This document shows, in pieces, positions 7,901-16,200 of a stretch of 64,000 nucleotides of DNA. The position numbers and the translations under genes were made by a program. Origin of the DNA: Apium graveolens (taxonomy: Eukaryota; Streptophyta; Magnoliopsida; Apiales; Apiaceae); the NCBI RefSeq assembly GCF_009905375.1, contig NC_133648.1:28260980-28324979 (forward strand), written 5' to 3'. The first letter of the stretch is position 1. Every line of letters begins with the position of its first letter. The notes below the pieces were generated by a model, which did not search any database, was not told the origin of the DNA, and saw only the letters and a program-made list of their open reading frames with translations.

Positions 7901-10824
7901 TCCTCATCAATCGCTTTCTGCCTTTCCGGGGCAAAATTTCTTCTCTTTTGCTTGACTGGTCTCCTCTCTGGGTTGACGTCCAAGCTATGCATTGCTATGG
8001 ATTCATCCAAACCGGGCATTTCTTTCGGGGTCCAGGCGAATATATCAGAGTACCCTTGGATTAGTGACACCAGTTCTTTTCTGAAGTTAGCTTCGAGTCC
8101 GGACCCTATCTTTATCTTTTTTGAAGGATCGCTTCTACTGATCAGGATTGCTTCTGTTTCAACAGCGGCCTCTATCTTGGATTGAGCCGTTTCTGAAACC
8201 ATCTTTTGGATCCGAGCCTCTGTATTCTTCTTCATATAAATTTGAGCCTGGGCTCCCATCTCATTTTGGTTGCTTTTCCCTTTTTCAATTGTTTCAGGGT
8301 TGGTTGCTTGCACAGTAGGGTTGATCTGGCCAAGGCCTAGGTTCAATTCAATCCCTTCTGTGACTTGGTTGGTTTTTTGCTCTTTTGAGCTTGGTATGGT
8401 TACTTTCGGATTTGAGAGGGACTCTATTACCTGAACTTCTTTCCTCGCATCGTCCCTTGAGTGGGGGCGATGTTTCTTAATACTTTGTTGTTTCCGGAGT
8501 ACCACGGCCTTTCTCTTGTTGTCTTGGTGGGTTTCAGCCATTACCAGAGCCTGGCTGTAACATCTTTCAGCTACTTCATAGTCTCCCTTGATTTCTCCTA
8601 CCCCGGTCGGAGTTGGGAATTTGATTTTCAAATGTGATATGGAGGTGATTGCTTGGATCCTGGTCAATGCCGAGCGCCCGATTATGCCGTTGTAGGATGA
8701 AGGAGTATTGATCACGTAGAACTTTATCACATGGGTAACTTGGTTTGAGCCTGATCCGAATACGACTGGCAAGTATAAAGTTCCCTGGATCGGGACCAAG
8801 TTGTTCCCGAACCCATACAGAGGGTCCTCTTGGCATTCATTGGAGCGTACGCTCCCAAGTTTCATCCTGTCCACAGTATGCTTGAAGAGTATATTTACTG
8901 AAGATCCATTATCGATCAGCATCCTTCTCACTTCGTTATCAAAGATGTCGAGTGTTACCACCAAGGCTTCGTTGTGATTTGGGTTGACCCCTTCATAATC
9001 TTTGCTGCTGAATGAGATCATCATCTCCGGGTAGGATTGGATTGAGAATACCTCATCTCCTGAGCCCGGGCTCCTCGGGGGAGAATGTGAGCCTCCCAGG
9101 ACCACATTTACCACATTCTTACCTTTTCTTTGTCTTTCCTCTCTCTGATTTTTCTCCCTTGAGATGTATTGATTCAAGTTGCCTTTCTTGACTTGATCTT
9201 CGATGAAGTATTTTAAAGAGAGACAATTTTCAGTCTTGTGCCCATGGGTTTCATGATAGTCGCACTGCCTGTTGTAAGGCCTGCTCTCTGGCGGAGTCTG
9301 CATTGGCTTTGGAGGATAGTAGAATGGCTTTCCCTTGATCTCCTTCAGTATCTCTTCCCGGGTTCTGTTTAGTTGTGTCCACTCTGGCTCTTGCCTGGGC
9401 TCCCTTTGCTGCCTAGGGGGACCGGGATCACTTTTGGACTCTGTTTTAGGACCCAATCTTTGGAAAATTGGGGTGCTTTGCACCACATTTGTTTGCTGGG
9501 TTTGGTTGCTTTGTTTGAACTTTTTCTCCTGATGGTAACCCCCTTTCGGTCGGTCATCAGAAGATTTGTTCCTGTTCCCTCCATTCCGAGTCATTCTCAT
9601 CGCCTGGAGAACATCTGTTTCTTTTATGAACCGGGCTGCCATGGAATAAGCCGCGGCCAGGCTTTGGGGCTCTTTGTTTATCAACTCCACAATATACCTC
9701 TCATTGTGTTCTGGATCCAGGTTTCTTCGAAATATGCTTAGAGCCTCCCTTTCATCGAGATTCGAGACTTTGTTAATGGCTTCCTGGAACCTCCGCATAT
9801 AGGCTGAAAGTGCTTCGTTATCATATTGGCGGATTGTCTCCAGGTGGCACATGTGCATTTCATGTGTCTTATTGGCTCTGAATCTTCTAAGGAAGGCTCC
9901 TCTGAATTCTTTCCAGGAGTGGATGCTTCTTGATGGGATCCTGCTGAACCATCTTTGAGCCCCCCCTTTGAGGGTCGAGGCGAAGAATCTAGATTTCGTC
10001 AAGTCATTGTAATAGTATATCTGAGCTATTTGTTCAAAGTAGTTGAGGTGCTCTTCCGGATCCCCAAGTCCGTCGAAAGAGTCAAAGTTGTAATGTTTGA
10101 GATTTTTCTGTCGAGGGATGGCTTCTAGGGAGTGACTGAAGGGCGTTAGGGTCTCCTCAACTTCCACCCCGGATTCTTTCTCCATTTTTCTCTGGAGCTC
10201 GTAAATCATGTCCTTGAGATCTTTCTGACCCTCCTCTTCGTCATCAGAAATAAGTTCGGGGGTAGGGTCCCTCCGAGTTCTTTTGCCTCTTGTCTTAGCG
10301 AGGAGCCTCTCCTCCTCCACCTGCATTCTTTTCTGAATTTTTTGCTCTAGCTTTTCTTCTTCTTCTTTTCTTATCTTTTCTCTGATTTCTTCTAACTTTT
10401 TCTTTCTGGTTGCTTCTGTCTCCTTTTTACTAGGCTCTTTTTGATTCTTTTTTGCCTTAGCCCCAATTCGGTCGAAGACAGATCTCCTGGATTGCTGAGA
10501 GTCCCCGGACTCTTCTTGCTCATCATCTTGTTCAAATTCCATCTGAGCCCGGGCTTGTTCATCTCTGTAGAGCCTGATTGCTTCAGCAAGTTCATGGCTT
10601 GTTAAGTTAGCCATATGCTCCTCTGCAACTGGAACATTGGTGTACTTGTACTGATTTAGCTCTATGACATTTCTAGCATCCCTGATTGGTGTATGCTGTG
10701 TCAGTGGTTGCTCCTGGAAGGTCTCCCTGTCTCCCCCAGGTTCTTGAACTTGAGAGGGGTCTTGATCCTGAATATGTGTACTGGCAGAGGGCCTACCAGC
10801 TGTACTTTTTCCTGCTCTTGCCAT
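4927..10824 (-). CDS. gag-pol: gag-pol polyprotein of the Tat element, intact (1965 aa)
   Basis: One uninterrupted frame encodes capsid, protease, reverse transcriptase, two RNase H domains and integrase. Visible, in order: a charged coiled-coil N-terminus; gag core about 245-410; a Cys-His knuckle CDYHETHGHKTENC near 520; protease DNGSS near 638; RT with YVDD near 1109; a gypsy RNase H near 1255-1370 that lacks the first catalytic Asp (LYLSAG); a second archaeal-type RNase H near 1395-1525 with the D, E, D, D residues in NVDGSS, AEYEA, SDSQ and EADS; integrase with an HHCC finger near 1620-1660 and the D, D, E residues in GIDIMG, SDNGPQF and GQVE. Start chosen at 10824, the first real ATG; the two upstream codons are GTG. 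TAG ends it at 4927. With identical LTRs, this copy may be competent. Splitting into mature proteins must be by the protease. Confidence 0.95.
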   Translation of the reverse strand: MARAGKSTAGRPSASTHIQDQDPSQVQEPGGDRETFQEQPLTQHTPIRDARNVIELNQYKYTNVPVAEEHMANLTSHELAEAIRLYRDEQARAQMEFEQDDEQEESGDSQQSRRSVFDRIGAKAKKNQKEPSKKETEATRKKKLEEIREKIRKEEEEKLEQKIQKRMQVEEERLLAKTRGKRTRRDPTPELISDDEEEGQKDLKDMIYELQRKMEKESGVEVEETLTPFSHSLEAIPRQKNLKHYNFDSFDGLGDPEEHLNYFEQIAQIYYYNDLTKSRFFASTLKGGAQRWFSRIPSRSIHSWKEFRGAFLRRFRANKTHEMHMCHLETIRQYDNEALSAYMRRFQEAINKVSNLDEREALSIFRRNLDPEHNERYIVELINKEPQSLAAAYSMAARFIKETDVLQAMRMTRNGGNRNKSSDDRPKGGYHQEKKFKQSNQTQQTNVVQSTPIFQRLGPKTESKSDPGPPRQQREPRQEPEWTQLNRTREEILKEIKGKPFYYPPKPMQTPPESRPYNRQCDYHETHGHKTENCLSLKYFIEDQVKKGNLNQYISREKNQREERQRKGKNVVNVVLGGSHSPPRSPGSGDEVFSIQSYPEMMISFSSKDYEGVNPNHNEALVVTLDIFDNEVRRMLIDNGSSVNILFKHTVDRMKLGSVRSNECQEDPLYGFGNNLVPIQGTLYLPVVFGSGSNQVTHVIKFYVINTPSSYNGIIGRSALTRIQAITSISHLKIKFPTPTGVGEIKGDYEVAERCYSQALVMAETHQDNKRKAVVLRKQQSIKKHRPHSRDDARKEVQVIESLSNPKVTIPSSKEQKTNQVTEGIELNLGLGQINPTVQATNPETIEKGKSNQNEMGAQAQIYMKKNTEARIQKMVSETAQSKIEAAVETEAILISRSDPSKKIKIGSGLEANFRKELVSLIQGYSDIFAWTPKEMPGLDESIAMHSLDVNPERRPVKQKRRNFAPERQKAIDEEIEKLLKAGIICEVKYPEWLANVVMVKKPNGKWRMCIDYTDLNSACPKDPYPLPNIDQLIDATSGHVMLSFMDAYSGYNQIRMNPRDILKTAFITHRAVYAYVMLPFGLTNAGTTYQRAMNKIFKDQIGRNLESYVDDMIAKSTSIAGHIGDLRECFDNLRKYSLRLNPEKCTFGVGAGKFLGFMISNRGIEANPEKIKAIQEMKAPRTQKDVQKLAGSLAALRRFISKLAERCLPFFDLLKGATNKREVNWSPECQRAFEEVKRYLSQPPVLTKAQPGEPLSLYLSAGALAVGAALIREEHGKQQPVYYVSQVLKDAETRYPSLEKFAYALVTASRKLRHYFQGREIRVVTNQPLRKIIHKPDISGRLVNWAVELSQFNLTFIPRTAIKAQALADFIIECNFPEEEPAPMCIETETNIDQETEAWALNVDGSSTNERSGAGLILKSPEGFTIQTAISFAFSATNNQAEYEALTAGLKLARTLRIQNLKIYSDSQIVVKQTNGEYIAKDPVLANYQALVQSYLASIPKVQVIQISREENSEADSLSKLVQNSSDLDCSVYFEELQKPSTESEEVMEIENIQNWMTPFINYLEKGELPDDKGKAQRLKAKASKFFMEEGILYRRTFSSPILKCIGPGEAQYCLMEVHEGICGDHMSAKALAHKIIRQGYYWPTIHQDSTDFVKKCKECQLFSNVTRMSPVLPSSVLSPIPFAVWGIDIMGPFPRARGDLRYLLVSIDYMTKWVEAKAMRTINQRDCIKFMDNILMRFGIPRVLVSDNGPQFVGSEFESYLQERGIRHKKSSVAYPQGNGQVEVTNRILLRGIEKRLRESKTKWPEELPNVLWAYRTSPRTSTGETPFKLAYGTEAMLPIEVGSPSHRAINFDEIANEEGLRTNIELIDEVRDQAVARMEKYKQKTKEHFSKKSRVKNFQVGDLVLRDTEASDPTNTGKLMPKWEGPYKVKEVLRPGTYKLMNMDDSEVPNTWHGLRLRKYYQ

Positions 10825-11279
10825 CACCACAAATGTACAAACAACTGACCAAGATTTGAGGCTACAAATGTGGATCTGGGGTTGCTTTTTTGAATATTAC
10901 AAAAATTTTCCAGAATAACAAGAAGCAAACTTTCTGGGTTTCGCTAACAATAATACCAAACAAGAACAGCAGGCTCTTGAACACAAAAGAAAATACGCAA
11001 GCTAAAACAGTTCTGGGTTTTAAATCACCAAGACTATTAAACCCCAGGCTTCAAGATTATCAAGATTATCAAACCCTAAACAACTAAAACTTAACAAACA
11101 AGAGCGGGCTCACACAAACGTGGCCTAAAGCAACAAGCTCACACAAACGTGGCTATAATGAACATTCATATTCAAGAAAGGGTTTGGTTGTTTATGTTCT
11201 TACAGGTTTGAAAGTGGACTCTCTCAAGAGTTTTGCTGATGAAGATGAATCCAGGGGCACCGAGACCCAAGGATGGAGC
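10825..11279 (-). other. untranslated leader of the Tat element
   Basis: About 455 bases lie between the primer site and the gag ATG. It is AT-rich near gag and holds no convincing coding frame. The plus-strand stretch contains a repeated phrase, CTCACACAAACGTGGC, at 11110 and 11141. Confidence 0.6.
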
Positions 11280-11297
11280 CCCCTCCTTCTAGCGCCA
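11280..11297 (-). other. primer binding site, tRNA-Asn type
   Basis: Read on the minus strand this is TGGCGCTAGAAGGAGGGG, two bases after the 5' LTR end. Its complement, CCCCTCCTTCTAGCGCCA, matches the 3' end of plant tRNA-Asn (GUU) as I know it, with CCA added. Most plant gypsy and copia elements use initiator tRNA-Met, as the other elements in this window do. Confidence 0.8.
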
Positions 11298-11299
11298 AA

Positions 11300-12052
11300 T
11301 GATAACTCCGGAGAGCGGGTGGCTCCGTCCGTTGGCGTTCCTGGACCTTCCGTGCGTGAGAGAGGTGTAGCTGTAGGTTGGGCGCCTGCAAAACAACACC
11401 GGAAGGGGGGTTTGGCTCCCACGGCGCCTCCGGTGTAAGAATAAGAACAGGCTTTGGAGAAGATGAAGGTATATATATATTTATGTAATTTAGAGGCTGC
11501 TGTGTATGTGTGTTTTTATGTGATGGCTGCTGTATGTTTTTGAGTGTATGTGAGTGTGTGAGTGCAAGAGAAATTATTTTCCAACCCCTAAACCCTTCAG
11601 TCTTGGGGTATATATAGCCCCAAGGTAGGGTTTAGGGGTAGTTACCTCTAAATCTGGGCCGTTGGATGTCTGGGACCAGAGGACGCCTGGCTTGGGTGGA
11701 TTGTTTACACGTGTCCAGGGGAGGACCACCTCCAGAGTGTCCAAACGGCCTCTGACACGCGCAGTGCTTGTCTGGTGCGCCGGTTGTTCATAGCTGTCAT
11801 AGTCACGTGCCCACGTACCTTCGCTTGGCGGGTTGCGGGATGTGCATGTGCTTGACGGGACCTCCCTCACTGTGGTTTTAGCCCTGATCCGGACCCGGGT
11901 ATGCAGGCGGATCCGGATCCGGGAAGTAGGATAGGCCCGGGCCTGGGCTCCTATGTTTGATTGGCCTGGGAGAGGGGGGTCTTAGCATGTTGGTTGAGCC
12001 TTCCTCCATTTAGTCCAAGTTGAAGCATACCCGGGTCTGCTATGCCCTATCA
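11300..12052 (-). repeat. complete 5' LTR of the Tat element (753 bp)
   Basis: The limits are set by the primer site at 11280-11297 on one side and by loss of identity with the 3' copy after TATCA at 12052 on the other. In element orientation it starts TGATAGGG and ends GTTATCA. It contains a promoter-like TATA at 11609-11616 and CACGTG at 11804-11809. Confidence 0.93.
11609..11616 (-). promoter_or_regulatory. LTR TATA box for gag-pol transcription
   Basis: TATATATA lies about 440 bases into the LTR in element orientation. It is framed by inverted arms CTTGGGG (11602-11608) and CCCCAAG (11618-11624). No other equally good TATA lies at this distance from the LTR start, so it is the likely genomic RNA promoter. 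Confidence 0.6.
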
Positions 12053-12072
12053 CCCTCTATAGTATCTGAAAC

Positions 12073-13107
12073 CAGTGTCCGATCCAGCTTTGAATTTAAG
12101 GGGGTCGAAAAAAAAATTTAACGAGCTCGAGCCGAGTATTTGGCATGCTATACTCGAGTTCGGCTCAAAATAAGCTCGCGTTTTACTAAAAAAAAATCAA
12201 AAATAAGATCTTATATATTAGATTATTGATAATATTTTCGGCTTAAAATTCTGACAATTTTACCAACATGTAAATCCAAAGATATTCAATATCTTTGTGT
12301 GAGGCTGTAATCGATCCGGGCAGCTCACGAGCTCGACCGGCTCGAACTCGGGCACCTCACGAACTCGACCGACTCGAACTCGTTTTACTAGGCTCGACTC
12401 GGCTTATTTCGTAAACAAGCTCGATTTCGGGTAGAGGTTTTGACTCGTTTGATTAAACTAGTCAGCTCAACTCGACTCGTGAAATTAAACGAGCCGGTTC
12501 GACTCAATTAAATCCGACTCGAATTACACCCGGCTCGCCCAGACCGAATTACACCCCTATTTTTTTTCAACCATCTTTTGAACGAGATCAAGAATACCAT
12601 TTAAATTTTGAAAATCAACTTCGATTTTTGTGTCAACCATATAGTTAAAAAGATGACCTTCAAGTTATTAGAAGACGTATTTGATCAAATTCTGAAGGAT
12701 AGAATTTTAATTAAAAGATGATAAAAAATCATGTGGATTAAGGCATGATAGGCAAGAAATCAACTTCATATTAACTACATTATAATTCTATCAAATTAAA
12801 AATTAATGGTGTTAAAGTGTTTTAACTAGAAATGCTCACTCAATATCTATACCTATCTTTTTTTGTCATTTATTCCTAACTTCTACTTCCATTTGTAACT
12901 CATAATTTTTTAATACAAAAATGTATAACTTTCACTTATAAATGTTGCCCCAATGAAAAGATTTTGACATCAAAAATTTTAAGTATGGGGCAATCTTTTT
13001 TTTTGCAAAAATTAAGGGGGGGTCATTTTTAATTTTATATAATTTGAATATACATATTTAACTAAACTAAAATTTAAGGGGGGTCGCCCATGGAGGATCC
13101 GCCTCTG
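12073..13107. mobile_element. non-autonomous hAT-type DNA transposon (1035 bp)
   Basis: Seen: the ends are imperfect inverted repeats, CAGTGTCCGATCC on the left and, reverse-complemented on the right, CAGAGGCGGATCC. Both are followed inwards by GGGGGTC-type tracts. Exact 8-bp direct repeats TCTGAAAC flank it at 12065-12072 and 13108-13115. Established: 8-bp target duplications and CA(G) ends are the signature of the hAT superfamily. No transposase frame is present, so it would move only in trans. The GCTCGA-rich repeat at 12119-12558 lies inside it, either as cargo or as a nested insertion. Confidence 0.85.
12119..12558. repeat. GCTCGA/CGAGCC-rich dispersed repeat, copy 1
   Basis: This is a stretch of recurring CTCGACTCG, GAGCTCGACC and ACGAGCC words, ending TTACACCCCTA. 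Read on the minus strand it begins TAGGGGTGTAATTCGG, then a run of CGAGCC/CGAGTCG words and CAAAACCTCTACC. A copy of the same layout is at 35303-35610 on the other strand, so this is a mobile repeat family rather than simple low complexity. Class unknown; MITE-like. Confidence 0.6.
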
Positions 13108-13293
13108 TCTGAAACTATGTGAATGATGTAGCCATACTGATCCCCATTCATAGAATTTCTATTAAAAAGATGATTAACAAAACCACTGCATAAATATTCA
13201 ATCTTAAAACTCATTCTTAGGAAAATAGCCTTCCTCCATTTCTACCTCTATTTGAAAAACTAATAAAAATCCTAAAAAACTAATATGCAAAAT

Positions 13294-13790
13294 CACTGGT
13301 ACAAACTGGACTTTTAAGCGTCGGTCAAAACAACACTAAGGCGTCGGTCAAGGGGCGAAGTAAGTGACGAAGTAAATGTGGGGGACGCTATAGGTATGAA
13401 CCTACAACGTCGGTTAAACGAACGACATACAAACATTAATTACGTCGGTTAAGCGACACACGCCGTAGGGTCATCAACCGACGTTATAGGTTGACTTATG
13501 GCGTCAGTGTTATATATATAATCGACCCTATGTGTTGCCTTGCTATGCGTCGGTTGGACAAATGCCGACGCCCTTGGTTTGATTAATTGTGTCGGTCAGC
13601 TTAAATGCCGACGTTGTTGGTTCTCACCTGTTGCGTCGGTTCACTAAAATGCCGATGCATCAGGTGTTCATGATATACGTCGTGTTATTTAACCGACGTA
13701 ATTGCTTCTCACCAAATGCATCAGTTAGCAGAAATGCCGACGAACTTGCTTCTCATCAGTAGCGTCGGGCAGCAAGAATGCCGACGTTTT
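13294..13790 (+). mobile_element. terminal region of a CACTA (En/Spm) element
   Basis: It starts CACTGGTACAAACTGGAC, a typical plant CACTA terminal inverted repeat. A dense subterminal array of CGTCGG and its complement CCGACG follows in both orientations. Subterminal arrays of short repeats bind the element's own TNP1-type protein in known CACTA elements. The opposite end (ending CCAGTG) was not found in the window, so the element is truncated or split by the insertions to its right. Confidence 0.7.
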
Positions 13791-14095
13791 CTGTCACAAA
13801 AAATTTATTTTTTTTTCCTGTTTTCTATTGATATTTATATATTTTCTATAAACCTGTTTCATTAAACAATTATTACTTACATCCCAAAAATACAGTACAA
13901 CAGAAAAATAAATTGTACAACTTAAAATTATATATTACAATAAATTTAGAAAATTTTGGCATATGGCACTTGAAAGAAAAGTATAAATTGAATTACAAAT
14001 ACCATCCAACTATTTCTATTATGGTTCCCTTACATATTAAATAACACATACTTCATAATCTTCAAGTTCCCCTTTTCTTTCAGCAAATTGAGATT
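13791..14095. other. AT-rich spacer, probably CACTA interior
   Basis: Runs of T and A without a coding frame or recognisable motif. Probably interior of the CACTA element that starts at 13294, cut by the LTR beginning TGTTAG at 14096. Confidence 0.4.
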
Positions 14096-14904
14096 TGTTA
14101 GATAATGAATCACACAGGGGGAGGGTGAATGTATTTTTGTGTTTTTCTGCTTTTCTTGAAGTGTTTATGGTGATGAACAAAGTAAATTAAATTCTTGTAG
14201 TGAAATGTGTTAGTACTGAATTTAGACTGATAAAAAAGTGAACACAAATCTTTCAAAACTCACTTAATTTTATATTAAAATTAGAATGTTTTGCTACAAA
14301 ATTTCTAGGCTCTTTCTTGATAAAAGAGCTTAGCTTCTTCCTTGAGAGAATACAAGATTTCTGATCTAAATTGTTACTACTAACAAATCATCCAGTGTTT
14401 ACTTTATAGAACAGTAAACACTGGTTATTACACAACATGCAGTAGCATGTACTAAACCCTATTTTTGGATAACCAATATTTCTATTTCTGGGCTTAGTGT
14501 ATCTTGCTAATCTTGCACGCCTGTGACTTTGCTTTGCCAGTTAATCTTGGCCTTTGATCTTGTACTCTTCAAGCTGCTTTTTATAGACTTGTCATCCAAC
14601 TGATTGGATTGTTGATTGATAATCTTGGATATTTGACTGGTCTGCACTTTGTACTTTAAGTTTTACCTCGAGATCTCCAGTTGGGTATATAGAGAACTTG
14701 ACATCTCGATAAGTATACTGGCTTATCGAGATCTCTAATCACTCTACAGTTGTTTTGACTTATCGAAGTCTCTGAGTTCTCTATAAGAGAATTTGGCTTG
14801 TTGAGATCTCTTATCTTCATGTTTTCACTTTGGCTTATCGATAATTCTGAGTTCTCTAATGACATGTTGGCTTATCGATATCTCAGAGTTCTCTTGTGAA
14901 TAAA
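14096..14904 (-). repeat. SIRE-type copia LTR fragment, family 1
   Basis: It starts TGTTAGATAATGAATCAC and aligns, with many differences, to the LTR at 31846-33232, including the minisatellite-like words CTTATCGA...GAGTTCTCT. It breaks off where another LTR starts at 14905. Its left flank (AGATT) does not match the right flank of the 31846 LTR, so I do not treat the two as ends of one element. Confidence 0.7.
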
Positions 14905-16185
14905 TGTTAGGTCCCAATATGTTTGTAGAAGGGGGGGGGGGTTGAATACAAACTATACCGTTTAATCGAATAAAATGCGGAATAAAAAAGTGAAACAAAA
15001 ATTCAAAGTTAAATAAAACTATTATTAAACTTGAAAGGTGTTACAAACAACGGTATCGTTTACAAGGGATTATCTCAAATAAATTATTCCAAATATAGAA
15101 TAAATTCGACATGAACTTTTTCAATTTTTGAAATAAAAGATCAAATGCTTAAAGTAATTTGAGATTAAGTTCTAGGGATGTTGGATCCGCTAGATAATTA
15201 CACAACAACAAGATAATGATTTCTAGTGGTTTGAATTTAATATTAATGACTAGAAATTAATAGGCTCTGAATGCAGTTGAGAGAAATGAAATGCTTCTGA
15301 TATTTTCTTTCTTCAGGTTGTTGTTGTCTATTGAATGAGCTTCTGCTTCTGTCTTGTTATATTCAATCAACAGAATAAATTGAACTAGCATGATCTGTGA
15401 GACAATCAATTGAGCTAGCAAGACAATTCCACCAGCTGGTAAGACTTCGGTATGACAGTTAAATGAACTGACATGACAATCCCAACAGCTAGTAAGACTT
15501 CTGGTAAGACAATCAAATGAACTGGCATGACTTTCGGTATGACTATTGATTGTCATACCGATTGTCATACTAGTTCAAAAGATTGTCTTGCTGAATTAAA
15601 TATTGAATTTAAATTCAAAATTAATTCTGAAAATTTATAATATTAATTTAGAATTAATTAATCAATTAATTCAATTAATCAATAAATTAATCTTTGCAGA
15701 TATAATTTATTTTCTTAATTAAATTATACGACTTAATTATTAATAGAGAATTAATACTACTCTTGAACATCAACCATTCTTCTGAAAATCTTCTGATAAT
15801 TATGAATCAATTCCACCACTTCAATATTGACACTCAATGTACTGTCTGGTTCATGAGTGACTAACTTCCGTGACGTTTCTTCATGTCTTGACTTTAATAA
15901 CTTGATTTTCTTCAGATTAAATCCCTGTAAATATTTGATACCCCTGACGAGATCTCTGTCACTTGATTAAATCCACAATATTGATTTATATCATTAAGGC
16001 TTGATCAATTTCTTGAACTTCTTCCAGTGAAGTAATTTTAAAGCTGTAGATGAACACATTGATACTGAAGCCTTTGACAAATGTTACTTGGAGAGATCTC
16101 TTTGACTGTGGATCTACTATTTACTTATTACATTCTTATTTGAGTATCCTCAAATAAACAAATAGGCTATGACATATGCCTTTCA
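14905..16185 (-). repeat. SIRE-type copia 3' LTR, family 2, minus orientation
   Basis: Plus-strand limits are TGTTAGGTCCCAATATG and ATATGCCTTTCA. In element orientation it starts TGAAAGGCATATGTC. It is the reverse complement of the LTR at 18611-19846, with numerous small differences. A purine tract at 16186-16200 abuts its start, so it is a 3' LTR whose element body lies to the right. Confidence 0.85.
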
Positions 16186-16200
16186 ATCTCCCCCTATTTG
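16186..16200 (-). other. polypurine tract of the SIRE-type element
   Basis: On the minus strand this reads CAAATAGGGGGAGAT, directly before the LTR start TGAAAGG. Confidence 0.8.

Larger units (their letters stand above)
1..12052 (-). mobile_element. Ty3/gypsy LTR retrotransposon, Tat lineage (Retand-like), nearly complete
   Basis: Seen: on the minus strand the order is 5' LTR (11300-12052), primer site (11280-11297), gag-pol (4927-10824), a 4.6-kb 3' region, purine tract (285-300) and 3' LTR (1-284, cut by the window edge). The LTR ends are TGATA...TATCA. Bases 1-284 and 11769-12052 align without gaps and I read no mismatch, so insertion was recent. Established: a second, archaeal-type RNase H after the gypsy RNase H marks the Tat lineage, and additional ORFs in either orientation have been described there. 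The target duplication cannot be checked because the left flank lies outside the window; the five bases to the right are CCCTC. Odd: the 3' region carries an antisense spliced gene. Confidence 0.93.

Noticed and set aside
4927..10824. Many plus-strand open frames (for example 7166-7501, 9373-9741) over the gag-pol region
   Set aside because: They are shadows of the long minus-strand frame and show no motif or start context of their own.
10825..10830. Start of gag-pol at 10830
   Set aside because: The two codons before 10824 are GTG, not ATG; the first true ATG is at 10824.
11184..11438. Overlapping frames on both strands across the primer site and LTR edge
   Set aside because: They cross the LTR boundary and primer site, have no recognisable motif and are explained by locally high G+C.
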